Shown: positions 8,562-17,176, numbered from the stretch's first letter. The stretch is 64,000 bases of DNA from Candidatus Aenigmatarchaeota archaeon (GCA_016180945.1 JACPAG010000005.1:1-64000); one strand, 5' to 3'. A program made the numbers and translations. Notes: generated by a model not told the origin, from the sequence alone.

Positions 8562-9452
8562 TTAAAAATTCATCACAGGCCAGCTTCTATACTCAACTTG
8601 GACAAGCTTCCGGTCAAACGGCAAAAACTGGTCTGGAGTGCCGTTGGCATCTTCAAACAATTCTTCAAGCATGCCGTAACATTCAAGCCTACTGCTAAAA
8701 TCCCCCTTTTGTAGATTTCTCATTCTTCTCAGGTCATTCATGGCTACTGTAGTATGCGGGAATGGCTGCCTGCTTAATGTTGGTATTATAACGCTCCTAT
8801 GAGGGATGCCAACCATTCTCCCTATATGTTCTGCTAGGGTTCTTTTTAGTGCTTGAAATTCCTCCCTACTTTGCGGAACAGGTGCATTTGGGTCACCAAT
8901 ATAATCGTGCAGCGCCGGCACAGTATCAACAGGAAATAGCGCAACATAAAGCCCGTCCTTAGGTTCAAAAACAACTCTGACATCCTCCATGTTCAATCTT
9001 CTTCCTATCAAATCAAGATTTTTCTTCCCTATTGTTCTTTCAAGACTTTTAACGAGAGCTCTTTCATCCTCCGAAGTTGCAACATTTCTGTCAGACACTT
9101 CATCCACCATTACATAACCGCGTATCCGAGAATTATAAGGCGCTGCTCTTACAAATGAAAGCCTGTCTTTAACAGCCACTATTTCCCCTGTGTCTGCCTT
9201 GGTTTCTGCGTTTTGCCCGACAACGGCATTGTAGAGAAGCATTCTAGAATATTTACGACGCATTTCAGTCAGTTGGGCACCTGTATACGCCCCTGCGGGC
9301 GGTTCTGCTCTGCGTGCATCTGTAAAAACTATTGTATATCTACCAGGCTGGCTATATCTGTCTGGAGGCGGAGAAGGACCTCGGAACTCACGTTCGGTTG
9401 TCGGGTCTTTTTCTAACAGCCCTCCTCCTCGGCTTATATTCAGAGTTGTCAT
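8562..9452 (-). CDS. Orphan protein, 296 aa
   Basis: Not recognised. The product has a polar N-terminus, then GRYTIVFTDARRA, a mixed alpha/beta middle with YVALFPVDTVPALHDYIG, and a C-terminus ending EYRSWPVMNF. No membrane segment or metal motif. TTTATAAG just upstream (about 9472-9480) suggests a TATA box with a short or absent leader. It belongs to the same class of orphan genes as 1264-1986 and 15498-16700. Confidence 0.6.
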   Translation of the reverse strand: MTTLNISRGGGLLEKDPTTEREFRGPSPPPDRYSQPGRYTIVFTDARRAEPPAGAYTGAQLTEMRRKYSRMLLYNAVVGQNAETKADTGEIVAVKDRLSFVRAAPYNSRIRGYVMVDEVSDRNVATSEDERALVKSLERTIGKKNLDLIGRRLNMEDVRVVFEPKDGLYVALFPVDTVPALHDYIGDPNAPVPQSREEFQALKRTLAEHIGRMVGIPHRSVIIPTLSRQPFPHTTVAMNDLRRMRNLQKGDFSSRLECYGMLEELFEDANGTPDQFLPFDRKLVQVEYRSWPVMNF

Positions 9453-9530
9453 AGAACAAGACTAGGCGCAAAGTTTATAAGCATTTCACCGCCAGGTAAC
9501 AGAAAATTAAGTGGCTGTTTTTGGTTTAGT

Positions 9531-9708
9531 TTATCCTCAAAGACATTGAAAACACACGACTTTAGTCGTGTGATGCAAGGAAAAGCAAAGCTTTTCCTGC
9601 ACAGAAAGACCTTTCAGGTCTTTCTTATGAAATAACAATGTCTTTGGGATGCCATGCTCAAAGAAACCCCTGACTTTAGTCAGGGGTTATATCAGAGCAT
9701 ATCATCTT
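9531..9708 (+). repeat. Three-hairpin palindromic element (family D), long copy
   Basis: Begins TTATCCTCAAAGACATTG and continues with a hairpin around ACGACTTTAGTCGT. Two extra hairpins follow (GGAAAAGC arms and AGAAAGACC arms). The outer stem then closes with CAATGTCTTT, followed by GGGATGCCATGCTCAA, a hairpin CCCCTGACTTTAGTCAGGGG and ATATCAGAGCATATCAT. Other copies are at 41793-41915 and, inverted, 56704-56827. Single-stranded segments are conserved while stems change in pairs. This copy has the two extra hairpins that the 41793 copy lacks. Confidence 0.8.
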
Positions 9709-9986
9709 ATGAATATGGTTTCTTCCCATCCGTTATCGCCGACTTTCCTTTCAAATCTCGAAACGCCTTCTTCGGGATTTAAGCACAATACGAATTCATA
9801 TCCATCTTCTTTTATAGCGTATGCACCACCGCTTTTAACCTCTACGCATCTAGCAGGCAATACAGAATAAGACGTGCCTGTTACATCGCCCGGCGCGGGG
9901 CCCCCGCGACCGCAAGCTGCCAGAAAAAGACCGCCTGCCAACAGGATTCCAAGTCCTCTAATAACACCTGAGCGGTATATCTGCAT
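9702..9986 (-). CDS. Small putative lipoprotein, 94 aa
   Basis: The N-terminus has a basic start, a hydrophobic core LGILLAGGLFLA and a lipobox-like LAAC at about residue 25, so export and lipid attachment are plausible. The mature part (about 70 residues, two further cysteines) is not recognised. The last two codons and the TGA stop lie inside the family D repeat at 9531-9708, so the repeat's insertion probably reset the gene's 3' end. Confidence 0.6.
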   Translation of the reverse strand: MQIYRSGVIRGLGILLAGGLFLAACGRGGPAPGDVTGTSYSVLPARCVEVKSGGAYAIKEDGYEFVLCLNPEEGVSRFERKVGDNGWEETIFIR

Positions 9987-10063
9987 TTCATGTATTAAAG
10001 ATATTACTTATTTAAGCTGCAAGTCCGAAGAAACAACCAACTAAAGACATTACAATTCAATTA

Positions 10064-10138
10064 CTACTTTCCCAGCTTGTCCTTGCAGGGATTGCAGACG
10101 CTTCCGACGTTGGATTTTTCAATGTCACGAAGAACCAT
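10064..10138 (-). CDS. Possible 24-aa CxxC micro-protein
   Basis: A short frame encodes MVLRDIEKSNVGSVCNPCKD and four more residues. The CNPC knuckle and polar context look protein-like rather than random. The ATG sits in the loop of a perfect hairpin with CGAAGAACC arms (10128-10148), so an original start may have been replaced by a repeat insertion. Speculative; it could equally be the remains of a longer gene. Confidence 0.3.
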   Translation of the reverse strand: MVLRDIEKSNVGSVCNPCKDKLGK

Positions 10139-10177
10139 AGGTTCTTCGTTGCAGAAGGACTTGCGAGTCCTTCTTGC
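10128..10177. repeat. Two-hairpin array
   Basis: A perfect hairpin with CGAAGAACC arms (10128-10148) and a second with AGAAGGACT arms (10151-10177), the latter bracketed by GC/TTGC bases. The first hairpin word recurs at 13715, 45260, 45686, 52046, 52367 and 58986, with different loops. Confidence 0.75.
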
Positions 10178-10237
10178 ATATTATTAAAAATATAAGAATA
10201 CAACGCAGTGAAACTTTTTATAAGTATCAGGCAATGT

Positions 10238-10462
10238 ATGAATATGCATCACGACTCTTCTTCAGCGCAGCCGGCACGAGCAGGAATTAAATCTATCGGG
10301 AAAAAGATTCTCGGAATGGTCATGTTTTTCTTCGGGCTCGTTGCCATCCTTGGCGGCTATGTCGCTTCTTACGTCCTGCAAAACAGCATTGCAGCTGTTT
10401 TAGGCATGATAATAGGATTTATACTTGTGATCGGAGGCGCGGAGCTGACAGGAATTGCATAG
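10238..10462 (+). CDS. Small two-helix membrane protein, 74 aa
   Basis: A polar N-terminus (MNMHHDSSSAQPARAGIK) is followed by two hydrophobic helices separated by a short polar turn. No family recognised. I choose ATG 10238 because CTTTTTATAAG at 10212-10222 is a good TATA box, which would place transcription start at about this codon. A GTG at 10208 would lie upstream of the promoter. Confidence 0.6.
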   Translation: MNMHHDSSSAQPARAGIKSIGKKILGMVMFFFGLVAILGGYVASYVLQNSIAAVLGMIIGFILVIGGAELTGIA

Positions 10463-10513
10463 CTTTATATTTCTGCGGCACATATATATTGCTGAAAGAA
10501 CTGAGATGATTTT

Positions 10514-10852
10514 ATGAAACTGCCTTGGGGTAAAAAGCAAGAGGTTCAGGAACTGGACGAGTATACGGAAGTGCCGATGGAACTGGAAGAGGGGCGGCAC
10601 GTCAAAATAATGATCGAGAAGCTGGAAAACTACGCCGGCGTCGACTCGGTCATAAGAAAAGTCCGGGAGGGCAACATAGTGATTGCGAAGATAAAAGAGC
10701 TGAAAGAATCGAATCTGGACGAATTAAAACAGGCAATAGCAAAGATGAAAACGGCCGCCGCCAATTTTGACGGCGACATCGCGGGCGTAGGCGACGAGTG
10801 GATAATCCTCACACCGAGAATTGCGAAAATAGAACGGGACGAAGTGGTATAA
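10514..10852 (+). CDS. sepF: SepF-like cell division protein
   Basis: A 112-aa archaeal SepF homologue, the protein that anchors FtsZ to the membrane. The N-terminal start MKLPWGKKQ could act as a short membrane-targeting segment. The core (about residues 30-105) carries the family's GDIAGVGDEWIILTP block near the end. The gene has its own TATA-like TTTATATT about 45 bases upstream. It follows a small membrane protein in the same direction. No ftsZ is in the window. Confidence 0.85.
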   Translation: MKLPWGKKQEVQELDEYTEVPMELEEGRHVKIMIEKLENYAGVDSVIRKVREGNIVIAKIKELKESNLDELKQAIAKMKTAAANFDGDIAGVGDEWIILTPRIAKIERDEVV

Positions 10853-10886
10853 ACATAGTTTAGTTGGCTGTTTCTGGAACTGCGCA

Positions 10887-11798
10887 CTACTCCAAAAACC
10901 CGCTGCCCAATATTCTAGGCAGCAATTGTTTTGCCGATGCGAATATGCATTTTTGTCCGGGCTGATACGCAAGATGCTGCTCCAGTCTAAGGGAAATTTT
11001 AGCATTTTGCATTTCTACTACTGCAGCGGCAACGACCTGCAAGTCTGCGGCGACAAATAACTGGCTTCCGTTCTCTACTTGCTCTTTTGAGTACTTGCTT
11101 TTTGTGAACAGGGCTTTGACTTCCTTGGATACCTTAGCTTCCTTGCAGATGACGTTGCCCCTTTTCAGCTCATCCGGCTCCGCCCCCTTAATGTTAAGGC
11201 CCACGCGCGTGCCGGTTTCTGCCTCCTGCACATCCTTGTCCTGGGACTGCACGCCTTTTATAAGAACTTCTTTTCCCAGAGGCTCCAGCCTGAGCGCATC
11301 GTATTTCTTTATCCTGCCGCGCTTCACAACCGCCAAGACTACAGTGCCAACGCCTTTGACCTCAAAATAATTGTCTACAGGGACCCATGGCCGGCTGTCG
11401 CCGTGCTTAATTTCAGTTTTCAATATTCTCTGCCGGAGTTCTGCGATGTCGTTTGATACGACGTCAAATGCTTCGAGACTGCTGCCCTTAACCAGTTGCG
11501 TTATCTGTTCTCGAGGAATACCATCGGCAACTATCAATCCATGAAGGAAGCCGGCGGCATCCAGTGCCACGATCTGCTCGCCTACCGCGGGCGTGAGTTG
11601 CGAAAGCCAGATAACGGGCAGGTCGGTCATGCCTATTACCTGCAGCAGCGTATGGATTTTATCTGAAAGGGCGTGAACGTAAGTAAGCACGCCTTCAGAA
11701 CTCGAATGGTTGTAGATAGCAATATCGTTTGCTGTTCCGGCCTTCGCGAGCTTTTTCACAAAATCCGTATTGCCGAACGCGCCTATAGTGAAATGCAT
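10887..11798 (-). CDS. EF1A/SelB-like translation-factor paralogue without an intact GTPase P-loop
   Basis: A 303-aa protein aligned in style with EF1A: an N-terminal Rossmann-like part, then EF-Tu domain 2 (about residues 135-225: VDNYFEVKGVGTVVLAVVKR, VQSQDKDVQEAETGTRVGLN, RGNVIC) and a domain 3-like barrel. The P-loop position reads IGAFGNTDFVKKL, which lacks GxxxxGK, and no NKxD is evident, so it probably does not bind GTP normally. Degenerate EF1A-like proteins are known in archaea; the function is uncertain. Confidence 0.7.
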   Translation of the reverse strand: MHFTIGAFGNTDFVKKLAKAGTANDIAIYNHSSSEGVLTYVHALSDKIHTLLQVIGMTDLPVIWLSQLTPAVGEQIVALDAAGFLHGLIVADGIPREQITQLVKGSSLEAFDVVSNDIAELRQRILKTEIKHGDSRPWVPVDNYFEVKGVGTVVLAVVKRGRIKKYDALRLEPLGKEVLIKGVQSQDKDVQEAETGTRVGLNIKGAEPDELKRGNVICKEAKVSKEVKALFTKSKYSKEQVENGSQLFVAADLQVVAAAVVEMQNAKISLRLEQHLAYQPGQKCIFASAKQLLPRILGSGFLE

Positions 11799-11851
11799 CT
11801 TTAGAATTGTCGCGAAAGAATTAAATGCAAAGCTTGCACAATTCTTTGACT

Positions 11852-12217
11852 CTAATCGGCAGGGTAGCCACTAGAAAGGGCTGATGCATCCCACAACTCT
11901 ACAGAGAAGCTATACACTGCTCCGGAGGCCGGATTCTCTAATGTCTTAAGCCCTTTGCGGAGCCCTTTCCTATAACCGGTGTCCTTTACAAATGCGACGC
12001 CTAATGCCGTTCCAATATCCCTTACTGCATCATCGCTAATTTCAAAGCCTGTCAGACTTAAAGGAATAGGTACATCATCCGGGTTATACGGTAAATCCCT
12101 TGACGGGGAAGAAGGGTAGCCGAGATGTAGACGGTTTACACCTTGATATTTCGTTACAACATCAATTACTGTCTGTCTGAATTTCCCTAATACAGGATCT
12201 CCTGTTATTGTAACCAT
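11852..12217 (-). CDS. Orphan protein, 121 aa
   Basis: Not recognised. A soluble protein of 121 residues beginning MVTITGDPVLGKFRQTVID, with no cysteine cluster or membrane segment. TTTTTAAATTATGG sits just upstream as a probable TATA box, giving a leaderless-type arrangement like the other orphan genes. The 250 bp upstream (12218-12467) hold no convincing gene. Confidence 0.5.
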   Translation of the reverse strand: MVTITGDPVLGKFRQTVIDVVTKYQGVNRLHLGYPSSPSRDLPYNPDDVPIPLSLTGFEISDDAVRDIGTALGVAFVKDTGYRKGLRKGLKTLENPASGAVYSFSVELWDASALSSGYPAD

Positions 12218-12467
12218 TTTTATCTTTTTAAATTATGGCAAGTAATTATTTAAAACTAAATGTACCGGCTGCGGAAAAGCAGAAGCATTGTACGGGTGCT
12301 GAAAATCACTTTTCTTATTCACTTTTGCGAGGCTCCCACTTATACCCAACCCCGTGAATACACTCCGCATAATCATGCACTTCACACCCTAATTAAAGAT
12401 ACGAATGAAACTGACCCAATTCAAGACGTTTCCATTCAGACCAATGCTAGAAATTTTCTATCAGAGT

Positions 12468-12740
12468 TTACCTTCTTCTGTAAATGGCACCTACTCCACA
12501 ATATTCTTCTCCACACCGCCAAATATAGTTCTCCGCTGCAACAGAAAGCATTGCACCATGCCTAACACAAGCAGGCCAATAACCATCAAGCTTTGGATAC
12601 TGGTTCAAAACAACACGACCTTCAGTTGCATCCTTGTCACTAGGAGGAAGCCAGGGTTTCTTTGCTCTACGATCATCTGGCAAATCGAGTAAAATACCGA
12701 TTTGTATGTCGTCTCGTTTCGGAAATGGCATAAAACTCAA
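12468..12740 (-). CDS. Orphan small protein with paired cysteines, 90 aa
   Basis: Not recognised. The second half reads WPACVRHG ... WRCGEEYCGVGA, that is C-x16-C-x4-C, which might bind a metal, though one ligand would have to be histidine (RHG). The N-terminus is proline- and charge-rich. Moderately credible from composition and length. Confidence 0.45.
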   Translation of the reverse strand: MSFMPFPKRDDIQIGILLDLPDDRRAKKPWLPPSDKDATEGRVVLNQYPKLDGYWPACVRHGAMLSVAAENYIWRCGEEYCGVGAIYRRR

Positions 12741-12958
12741 CTCTTGTCCGCTCTCAATTTTTACTATAATTATTATCTAATTTACTCCATGGAAACCCTA
12801 TGAAATAAATATGACCTCCAACCAAGTTGGAGTAGGAACTTCAACAAGGAGGGAGTCAAATGAATAATCCAAGAAAACTCTTAAAGTTTGCAGAAGTCTT
12901 CTCGGGTGTGTCAGGAGGGAGGCTATCTATCCGGGAAGCGCTATTAAGAAAAAGTAAA

Positions 12959-13672
12959 CTACACAAACTTCTTCAGGATTTCTTTGAGCTCCGGCTTCGG
13001 CATAATCCTGAACTTGCCGTTTTCGACCAGTCCGATGTCAACGGATTTCAGCGTCAATTTCTTTTCCCCTATTTTCAACGCCTTGATAGCAAGCTCCACC
13101 GCCTTGTCTTTCGGCATGCTGTCCTTGTATTCCTCTATGAGGGCTTTCTTGGCGTCTTTTGCGCCTCTTCCGATGGCATGCGCCTTCCATTCGCGCAACG
13201 TGCCGGACGGGTCTGTTTCGAACAGGTGCGGACCGCCATCGCTGCCGGCTACCAATAAGCTGACTCCGAAAGGCCGTATACCGCCGACTTGCGTGAATCT
13301 TTGTTTTCGGTCTGAAATATCCTTGACAAGCGCGCTTATCTGTATAGGCTCGCTGTACGTTATGCGGTTGACCTGCGCGCGGACGCGGGCGTAGTCGATA
13401 AGAACGCGGGCGTCGGCAAGAATGCCGCAGGACGCAGCGCCTATGTGCTCATCAATGCGGGAAATTTTTTCCACACTTTCCGGAACCATAAGCTTCTGGA
13501 CAGTGCGCGATGCTATTATGACAACGCCGCCCTCGAAAACAAGCCCGACAGCGGTCGTGGCTTTTTCAACAGCTTTGCGCGCATATTCAACCTGATACAT
13601 CCTTCCTTCAGGCGAAAAGACGACTATGGCGCGGTCATAACCCATCTGCTTCATCGGCGGCTGCATTTCCAT
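12959..13672 (-). CDS. psmA: Proteasome subunit alpha
   Basis: A 237-aa alpha subunit of the archaeal 20S proteasome, forming the outer gate rings. The N-terminal gating and H0 region is intact (MGYDRAIVVFSPEGRMYQVE, YARKAVEKATTAVG), and the C-terminus ends in a charged helix. The start is fixed at 13672 (MEMQPPMKQMGYD): the leader element's GGGGATATT lies immediately upstream. Longer in-frame extensions would read through hairpin repeats. The catalytic beta subunit gene is not in the window. Confidence 0.95.
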   Translation of the reverse strand: MEMQPPMKQMGYDRAIVVFSPEGRMYQVEYARKAVEKATTAVGLVFEGGVVIIASRTVQKLMVPESVEKISRIDEHIGAASCGILADARVLIDYARVRAQVNRITYSEPIQISALVKDISDRKQRFTQVGGIRPFGVSLLVAGSDGGPHLFETDPSGTLREWKAHAIGRGAKDAKKALIEEYKDSMPKDKAVELAIKALKIGEKKLTLKSVDIGLVENGKFRIMPKPELKEILKKFV

Positions 13673-13705
13673 AATATCCCCTCGCCTTCGGCGAGTCGAT
13701 TGCCA
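13673..13705 (-). promoter_or_regulatory. Structured 5' leader element of psmA
   Basis: Minus strand: TGGCAATCGA, stem CTCGCC-GAA-GGCGAG, then GGGGATATT and the psmA ATG. The stem sequence differs from the rpoA1, nusA and rpoB copies at paired positions. A hairpin array (13715-13880) lies directly upstream. Confidence 0.75.
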
Positions 13706-13714
13706 TTTTACATT

Positions 13715-13880
13715 CGAAGAACCGTGAACGGTTCTTCGATGCAAGCAAAAGACAAAGTCTTTTGATGCACAGAAGGAACGTTGTTCCTTCTGATGCAACG
13801 AATGCCATAGGCATTCGTTTGTAATTGATGCACAGAAGGAACGTTGTTCCTTCTGATGCAACGAATGCCATAGGCATTCG
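13715..13880. repeat. Six-hairpin array upstream of psmA
   Basis: Perfect hairpins in a row with arms CGAAGAACC, CAAAAGAC, CAGAAGGAAC, CGAATGCC, CAGAAGGAAC and CGAATGCC, separated by ATGCA-type linkers. The last two hairpins with their linkers are a tandem duplication of the previous two, about 62 bp. The first four match 52046-52148 almost base for base. The exception is the first hairpin's centre, which is inverted (GTGAAC here, GTTCAC there). Confidence 0.9.
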
Positions 13881-13892
13881 TTTGTAATTTTA

Positions 13893-14159
13893 GCTCCTTC
13901 CAGTCGTTGGGAGAGCTAACTTTATTTCAATTATCTAGATACTTTTTTCATTTCACCGTATCACAGCACAGGAGGCGCTAGGCGCCACACGGATGCTGAC
14001 AGAAAAACCAACACAATGTTGGCTTTTTCCGTAGAACTTTGCATCGCCATGAGGGATGCATTCTATTCAAATTAATGCAGTGTTAAGCTTATAAAACTTA
14101 GCGAGGCGGATTGATTTAAAACTTTTATTTGGAAACGTATATGCGCGCACCGAGTAGCA
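13893..14159. other. Gene-free stretch with leader-like motif and possible structured RNA
   Basis: No credible CDS. At 13893-13906 the minus strand reads CGACTGGAAGGAGC, the short variant of the leader element. Further upstream (about 13975-14055) are several complementary segments: a GGCGCC-type hairpin, a CCAACA/TGTTGG hairpin with A/T flanks, and GCATC/GATGC. TTTTATAAGC at about 14087-14096 on the minus strand could be a TATA box driving a small RNA. I cannot assign it to a known RNA family. Confidence 0.35.
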
Positions 14160-15473
14160 TCACTTCATGAACTGCCTGAACATGTTTCCCATGCCTGAAC
14201 GCTTCAGTTTTGCGGGCGATATGGTTTTCATCAGCTTCTTGACCTTGTTGTAATTGGAAACAAGCTCGCGGACGTCGCTTTCGCCGGTTCCGGAACCGCG
14301 GGCTATGCGGCTTATCCTTGACGGGCTGATTATTTCAGGATTTGCTTTCTCGTCATTTGTCATGCTCTGCAAAACATATTTCCATTTTTTCATTTTCTGC
14401 TCCTGAACCTCAAGGCCGCCTGGAACTCTTGTCCCTAATTTTCCGAGCCCCATCATGTCCAGAACGCCGGACAGCGGACCCATTTTTTGCATTCCCTCTA
14501 TCTGGGAATAGAAATCGTCCAGCGTGAAGTCGCCTTCAATTATTTTTGCCGCTTTCTTCTCGTCAACGACGCTTCGCGCTTTTTCGAGCAGCGTTTCCAG
14601 ATCAGGAAATCCGATAAGACGGCCGACAAATTTTTCCGGGTTGTAGATTTCCATGTCTTCAGGCGTTTCTCCAAGGGTTATGAATTTTACTTTCGCGCCG
14701 GTTTCGCTGCACGCAGTCAATGCGCCGCCTCCTTTGGCTGTCGCGTCCAGCTTGGTGACTATGACATCCGTTATGTCCAGCGCTTCGTGAAACGCAGATG
14801 CCTGCTGCTTGGCGGCCTGGCCTATGTCTGCAGGAATCACAAGTATCCGCTCGTCCGGATTAAGTATGGAAGAAAGCGATTTGATTTCGTTAATCAATTC
14901 TTTATCCAACGCGTTTCGCCCGGAAGAATCGACAATCAGGATGTCGCCTTTCAGCTTCAACGCATTCTTCAGAATTTTAGACGAGTTTTTTTCGCCCTTC
15001 TCGCCGTAGAACGGAACGTCTATTTTTGCAGCCAGCTGCTGGAGCTGCTCGAAAGCGGCCGGCCGGAATGTGTCGCAGGCCACAAGAAGCGGTTTCAATC
15101 CGCGCTTCTGATAAAACCTTGCGAGTTTGGCAGCTGTTGAGGTTTTTCCGCTGCCAAATAATCCGGCAAGCAGGATTTTCTTCGGCTTCATCTCGATTGC
15201 GGATTTTTTTTCTCCAAGAATCTTGGTCAGCTCTTCGAAAACAACCCTGATGACATGCTCTTTACGGGTAAGTCCAGCAGGAAGTTTTTCAGCAAGCGCC
15301 TTGTTTTTTATCCCTTCGCTCAACTTCAGGACCAGCTCAACGTCCACGTCAGCAGAAAGCAACGCGCGCTGTATATCGCGGACAAGCTCTTCGACGGCGT
15401 CCTTGTCGACAACGCCCAGCCGCGCCAGTTTTTCCAGACTTGCTCTCAGTTTTGATGATAAAGATTCCAGCAT
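14160..15473 (-). CDS. srp54: Signal recognition particle protein SRP54
   Basis: A 437-aa SRP GTPase that binds signal peptides and 7S RNA and docks with FtsY at the membrane. N-domain helices come first, then the G domain with GLFGSGKTSTAAKL, DTFRPAAFEQL, DSSGRN and TKLDATAKGGG. The methionine-rich M domain starts near residue 300 (QKMGPLSGVLDMMGLGK) and contains SPSRISRIARGSG. Length is normal for archaea. The SRP RNA gene was not found in this window. Confidence 0.95.
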   Translation of the reverse strand: MLESLSSKLRASLEKLARLGVVDKDAVEELVRDIQRALLSADVDVELVLKLSEGIKNKALAEKLPAGLTRKEHVIRVVFEELTKILGEKKSAIEMKPKKILLAGLFGSGKTSTAAKLARFYQKRGLKPLLVACDTFRPAAFEQLQQLAAKIDVPFYGEKGEKNSSKILKNALKLKGDILIVDSSGRNALDKELINEIKSLSSILNPDERILVIPADIGQAAKQQASAFHEALDITDVIVTKLDATAKGGGALTACSETGAKVKFITLGETPEDMEIYNPEKFVGRLIGFPDLETLLEKARSVVDEKKAAKIIEGDFTLDDFYSQIEGMQKMGPLSGVLDMMGLGKLGTRVPGGLEVQEQKMKKWKYVLQSMTNDEKANPEIISPSRISRIARGSGTGESDVRELVSNYNKVKKLMKTISPAKLKRSGMGNMFRQFMK

Positions 15474-15497
15474 AGTAATTATGTCTCATGCAAACAA

Positions 15498-16700
15498 TTA
15501 AATACGAAATCTCACGAAGCCATCTCTTTGAAGAGCTCTGTAATCTGCTGCCCTTTTTTTCACGCCTTCATAGACTTGTGACCCTGCTAAAGTTCCTTCT
15601 TTGGACAGCTGTGTAACTACGGCCCTTATCAATCCTGTATTAGTCGGGTCGTAAAGTGAATCCCTTAAATAAGTTGCTTCTTCAGTGCTCCCAGTCATGG
15701 AGGCATCTCCGAGAGCTGCTAATCTCTCAATTACTTCATCATGAATCCCTTTACTTTCTAGGTATGCAAAAAGCGCTCTTGCCTGTGAACTTCCATATCG
15801 CACAGATACAAAATCGTGAACTTTTGAATCTTCCCTGTCTGTAATTAGTGTGACACTAACCCCAGTATTGCGCATGGCTTCTAAAGTTCTTTGCGCCTCA
15901 CTGCTTGAGGGATAAAAACCTATAATAATGACTTGTCGTGTTATAACTTCGCCTGTTTCTTTACCGTCCCTAGGAAGATGTATTCTAGATTCCCGTGTCT
16001 TTAGTCTAGGCAACCATAAGTACCAATTTTCCTGCAATGCATATCCTACATTAATTCTTTTAGTTCTTATCAATTGCGCAGAAGCAATTAAACTGCCTGA
16101 ATCCCTCCCGCATATGGCTACAATAGTTCCTTGTGGCGGTTCTCCAATTGTTGACCTTCTGTAAAGTGACAGATATCGTTGTAAAAGATTATCTATAATC
16201 GTACCTCTTCTTCTGCTTTCTTCTTTGGTTTGAGCTAATTCTTCTCCAAGTTGCTTAACCTTCCCTCTTTGAAATCTAATCTGTTCTCCAGCACCTGATA
16301 ATTCCTTTTGCAATTGACCGACAATTGTTTCCTTTCCAGCTAACTGCTGCTGCGCACTCTCCAATTCCCGCTGCAGTCTTTGGGCAAGAGAAGCATTTTG
16401 AGCTAACGGTTCTTTTAATGAGTCTCTTTCTCTCTCTGCCTGTTCAAGTTCTGTTACCCTTATAGCCAATTGACGTTCTCTTTCTGCAAGTGCCGCATAC
16501 TCTGTTCTTGGTACTGCATCTTGCATCTGTTCCCTAAGCCTTCTGTTCTCTGATTCCAATTGCTCGGCTTTCGCAGCATCTTTCTTAGCTTTTGCTGCTT
16601 CTCTAGCGCTTACGTTTCTTTGACGTCTGGCTTCTCTCAGATCCTTGGCAAGACTTCTGTTTGCCCAGCGATAAAGTATATGAACAGGATTGAAATCCAT
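15498..16700 (-). CDS. Orphan coiled-coil protein, 400 aa
   Basis: Not recognised. Residues about 15-170 are a long charged coiled coil (EREREL-type heptads with many E, Q, R). The C-terminal half is globular and beta-rich, with VAICGRDSGSLIASAQLIR and a strand-turn RQVIIIGFYPSSSEAQRTL that resembles a nucleotide- or phosphate-binding fold only loosely. No membrane anchor. It ends 25 bp from srp54 in the same direction. Confidence 0.6.
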   Translation of the reverse strand: MDFNPVHILYRWANRSLAKDLREARRQRNVSAREAAKAKKDAAKAEQLESENRRLREQMQDAVPRTEYAALAERERQLAIRVTELEQAERERDSLKEPLAQNASLAQRLQRELESAQQQLAGKETIVGQLQKELSGAGEQIRFQRGKVKQLGEELAQTKEESRRRGTIIDNLLQRYLSLYRRSTIGEPPQGTIVAICGRDSGSLIASAQLIRTKRINVGYALQENWYLWLPRLKTRESRIHLPRDGKETGEVITRQVIIIGFYPSSSEAQRTLEAMRNTGVSVTLITDREDSKVHDFVSVRYGSSQARALFAYLESKGIHDEVIERLAALGDASMTGSTEEATYLRDSLYDPTNTGLIRAVVTQLSKEGTLAGSQVYEGVKKRAADYRALQRDGFVRFRI

Positions 16701-16738
16701 GTTCTTACTAAGAAGGAAATATTTTTAAACCAATCCTG

Positions 16739-17047
16739 TCATGCTGCAGCTTTTTCATGGGTAGGACGTTTTGTAAATACAGACATGCTATAATCGCTAA
16801 GACCTAATTTTTCAGCTTGTTCTTGCGCTTGATGCCACCAGCTGCTGCGTTCTTTATCTGTTCTTGCGTTTACCAAAAAGTTAAGGTACATTGACAGGAC
16901 AAGCCTGTCCGCACTCTCTGTCAGGGGTCTTTCGCCTTCTGACAGATGATCTTTTGGTTTTCTTGGCTCTTCTGCCAGATACCTATCTACTAATTCTCTT
17001 GTCCTTTTGCTCAGCAAAGCCCTGCTGTAATGTTTGCCCCTGTACAT
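16739..17047 (-). CDS. Orphan protein, 102 aa
   Basis: Not recognised. A highly charged, helix-rich protein starting MYRGKHYSRALLSKRTRELV with no cysteines. It lies just upstream of the coiled-coil orphan gene on the same strand (38 bp gap), so the two may be co-transcribed. The call rests on length and composition only. Confidence 0.45.
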   Translation of the reverse strand: MYRGKHYSRALLSKRTRELVDRYLAEEPRKPKDHLSEGERPLTESADRLVLSMYLNFLVNARTDKERSSWWHQAQEQAEKLGLSDYSMSVFTKRPTHEKAAA

Positions 17048-17176
17048 AAAACTGATAATTATTGCAAGATTAGGTTTTAATTGTTATAATTGTGTCCTTC
17101 AGTATAAATCGCATTACGCTGCAATTACATTTTTAACGGCGCAAACCAATAAAAATCTTTACCGTATAGTATCTGC

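Noticed and set aside
12860..13258. Plus-strand frame starting after a good GGAGG, running antisense into psmA
   Set aside because: Only the first 33 residues lie outside psmA and they match nothing I know. The strong SD-like sequence and a nearby CTCCAAC hairpin make a gene remnant possible, but not enough to call.
13635..13877. Short frames translated from hairpin arrays here and at 51975-52223
   Set aside because: Their residues come from the repeat arms and linkers, and the same peptide strings recur at both arrays, so they are not protein genes.
13715..13880. Hairpin array read as a CRISPR array
   Set aside because: Units are different palindromes with tiny linkers, not identical direct repeats with unique spacers of constant length; no cas genes are present.
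14809..15009. Plus-strand 66-aa and similar small frames over conserved genes
   Set aside because: All overlap strongly supported genes on the other strand and have no ribosome site or family features.
14487..15140. 217-aa plus-strand frame antisense to srp54
   Set aside because: Shadow of srp54; no family features.
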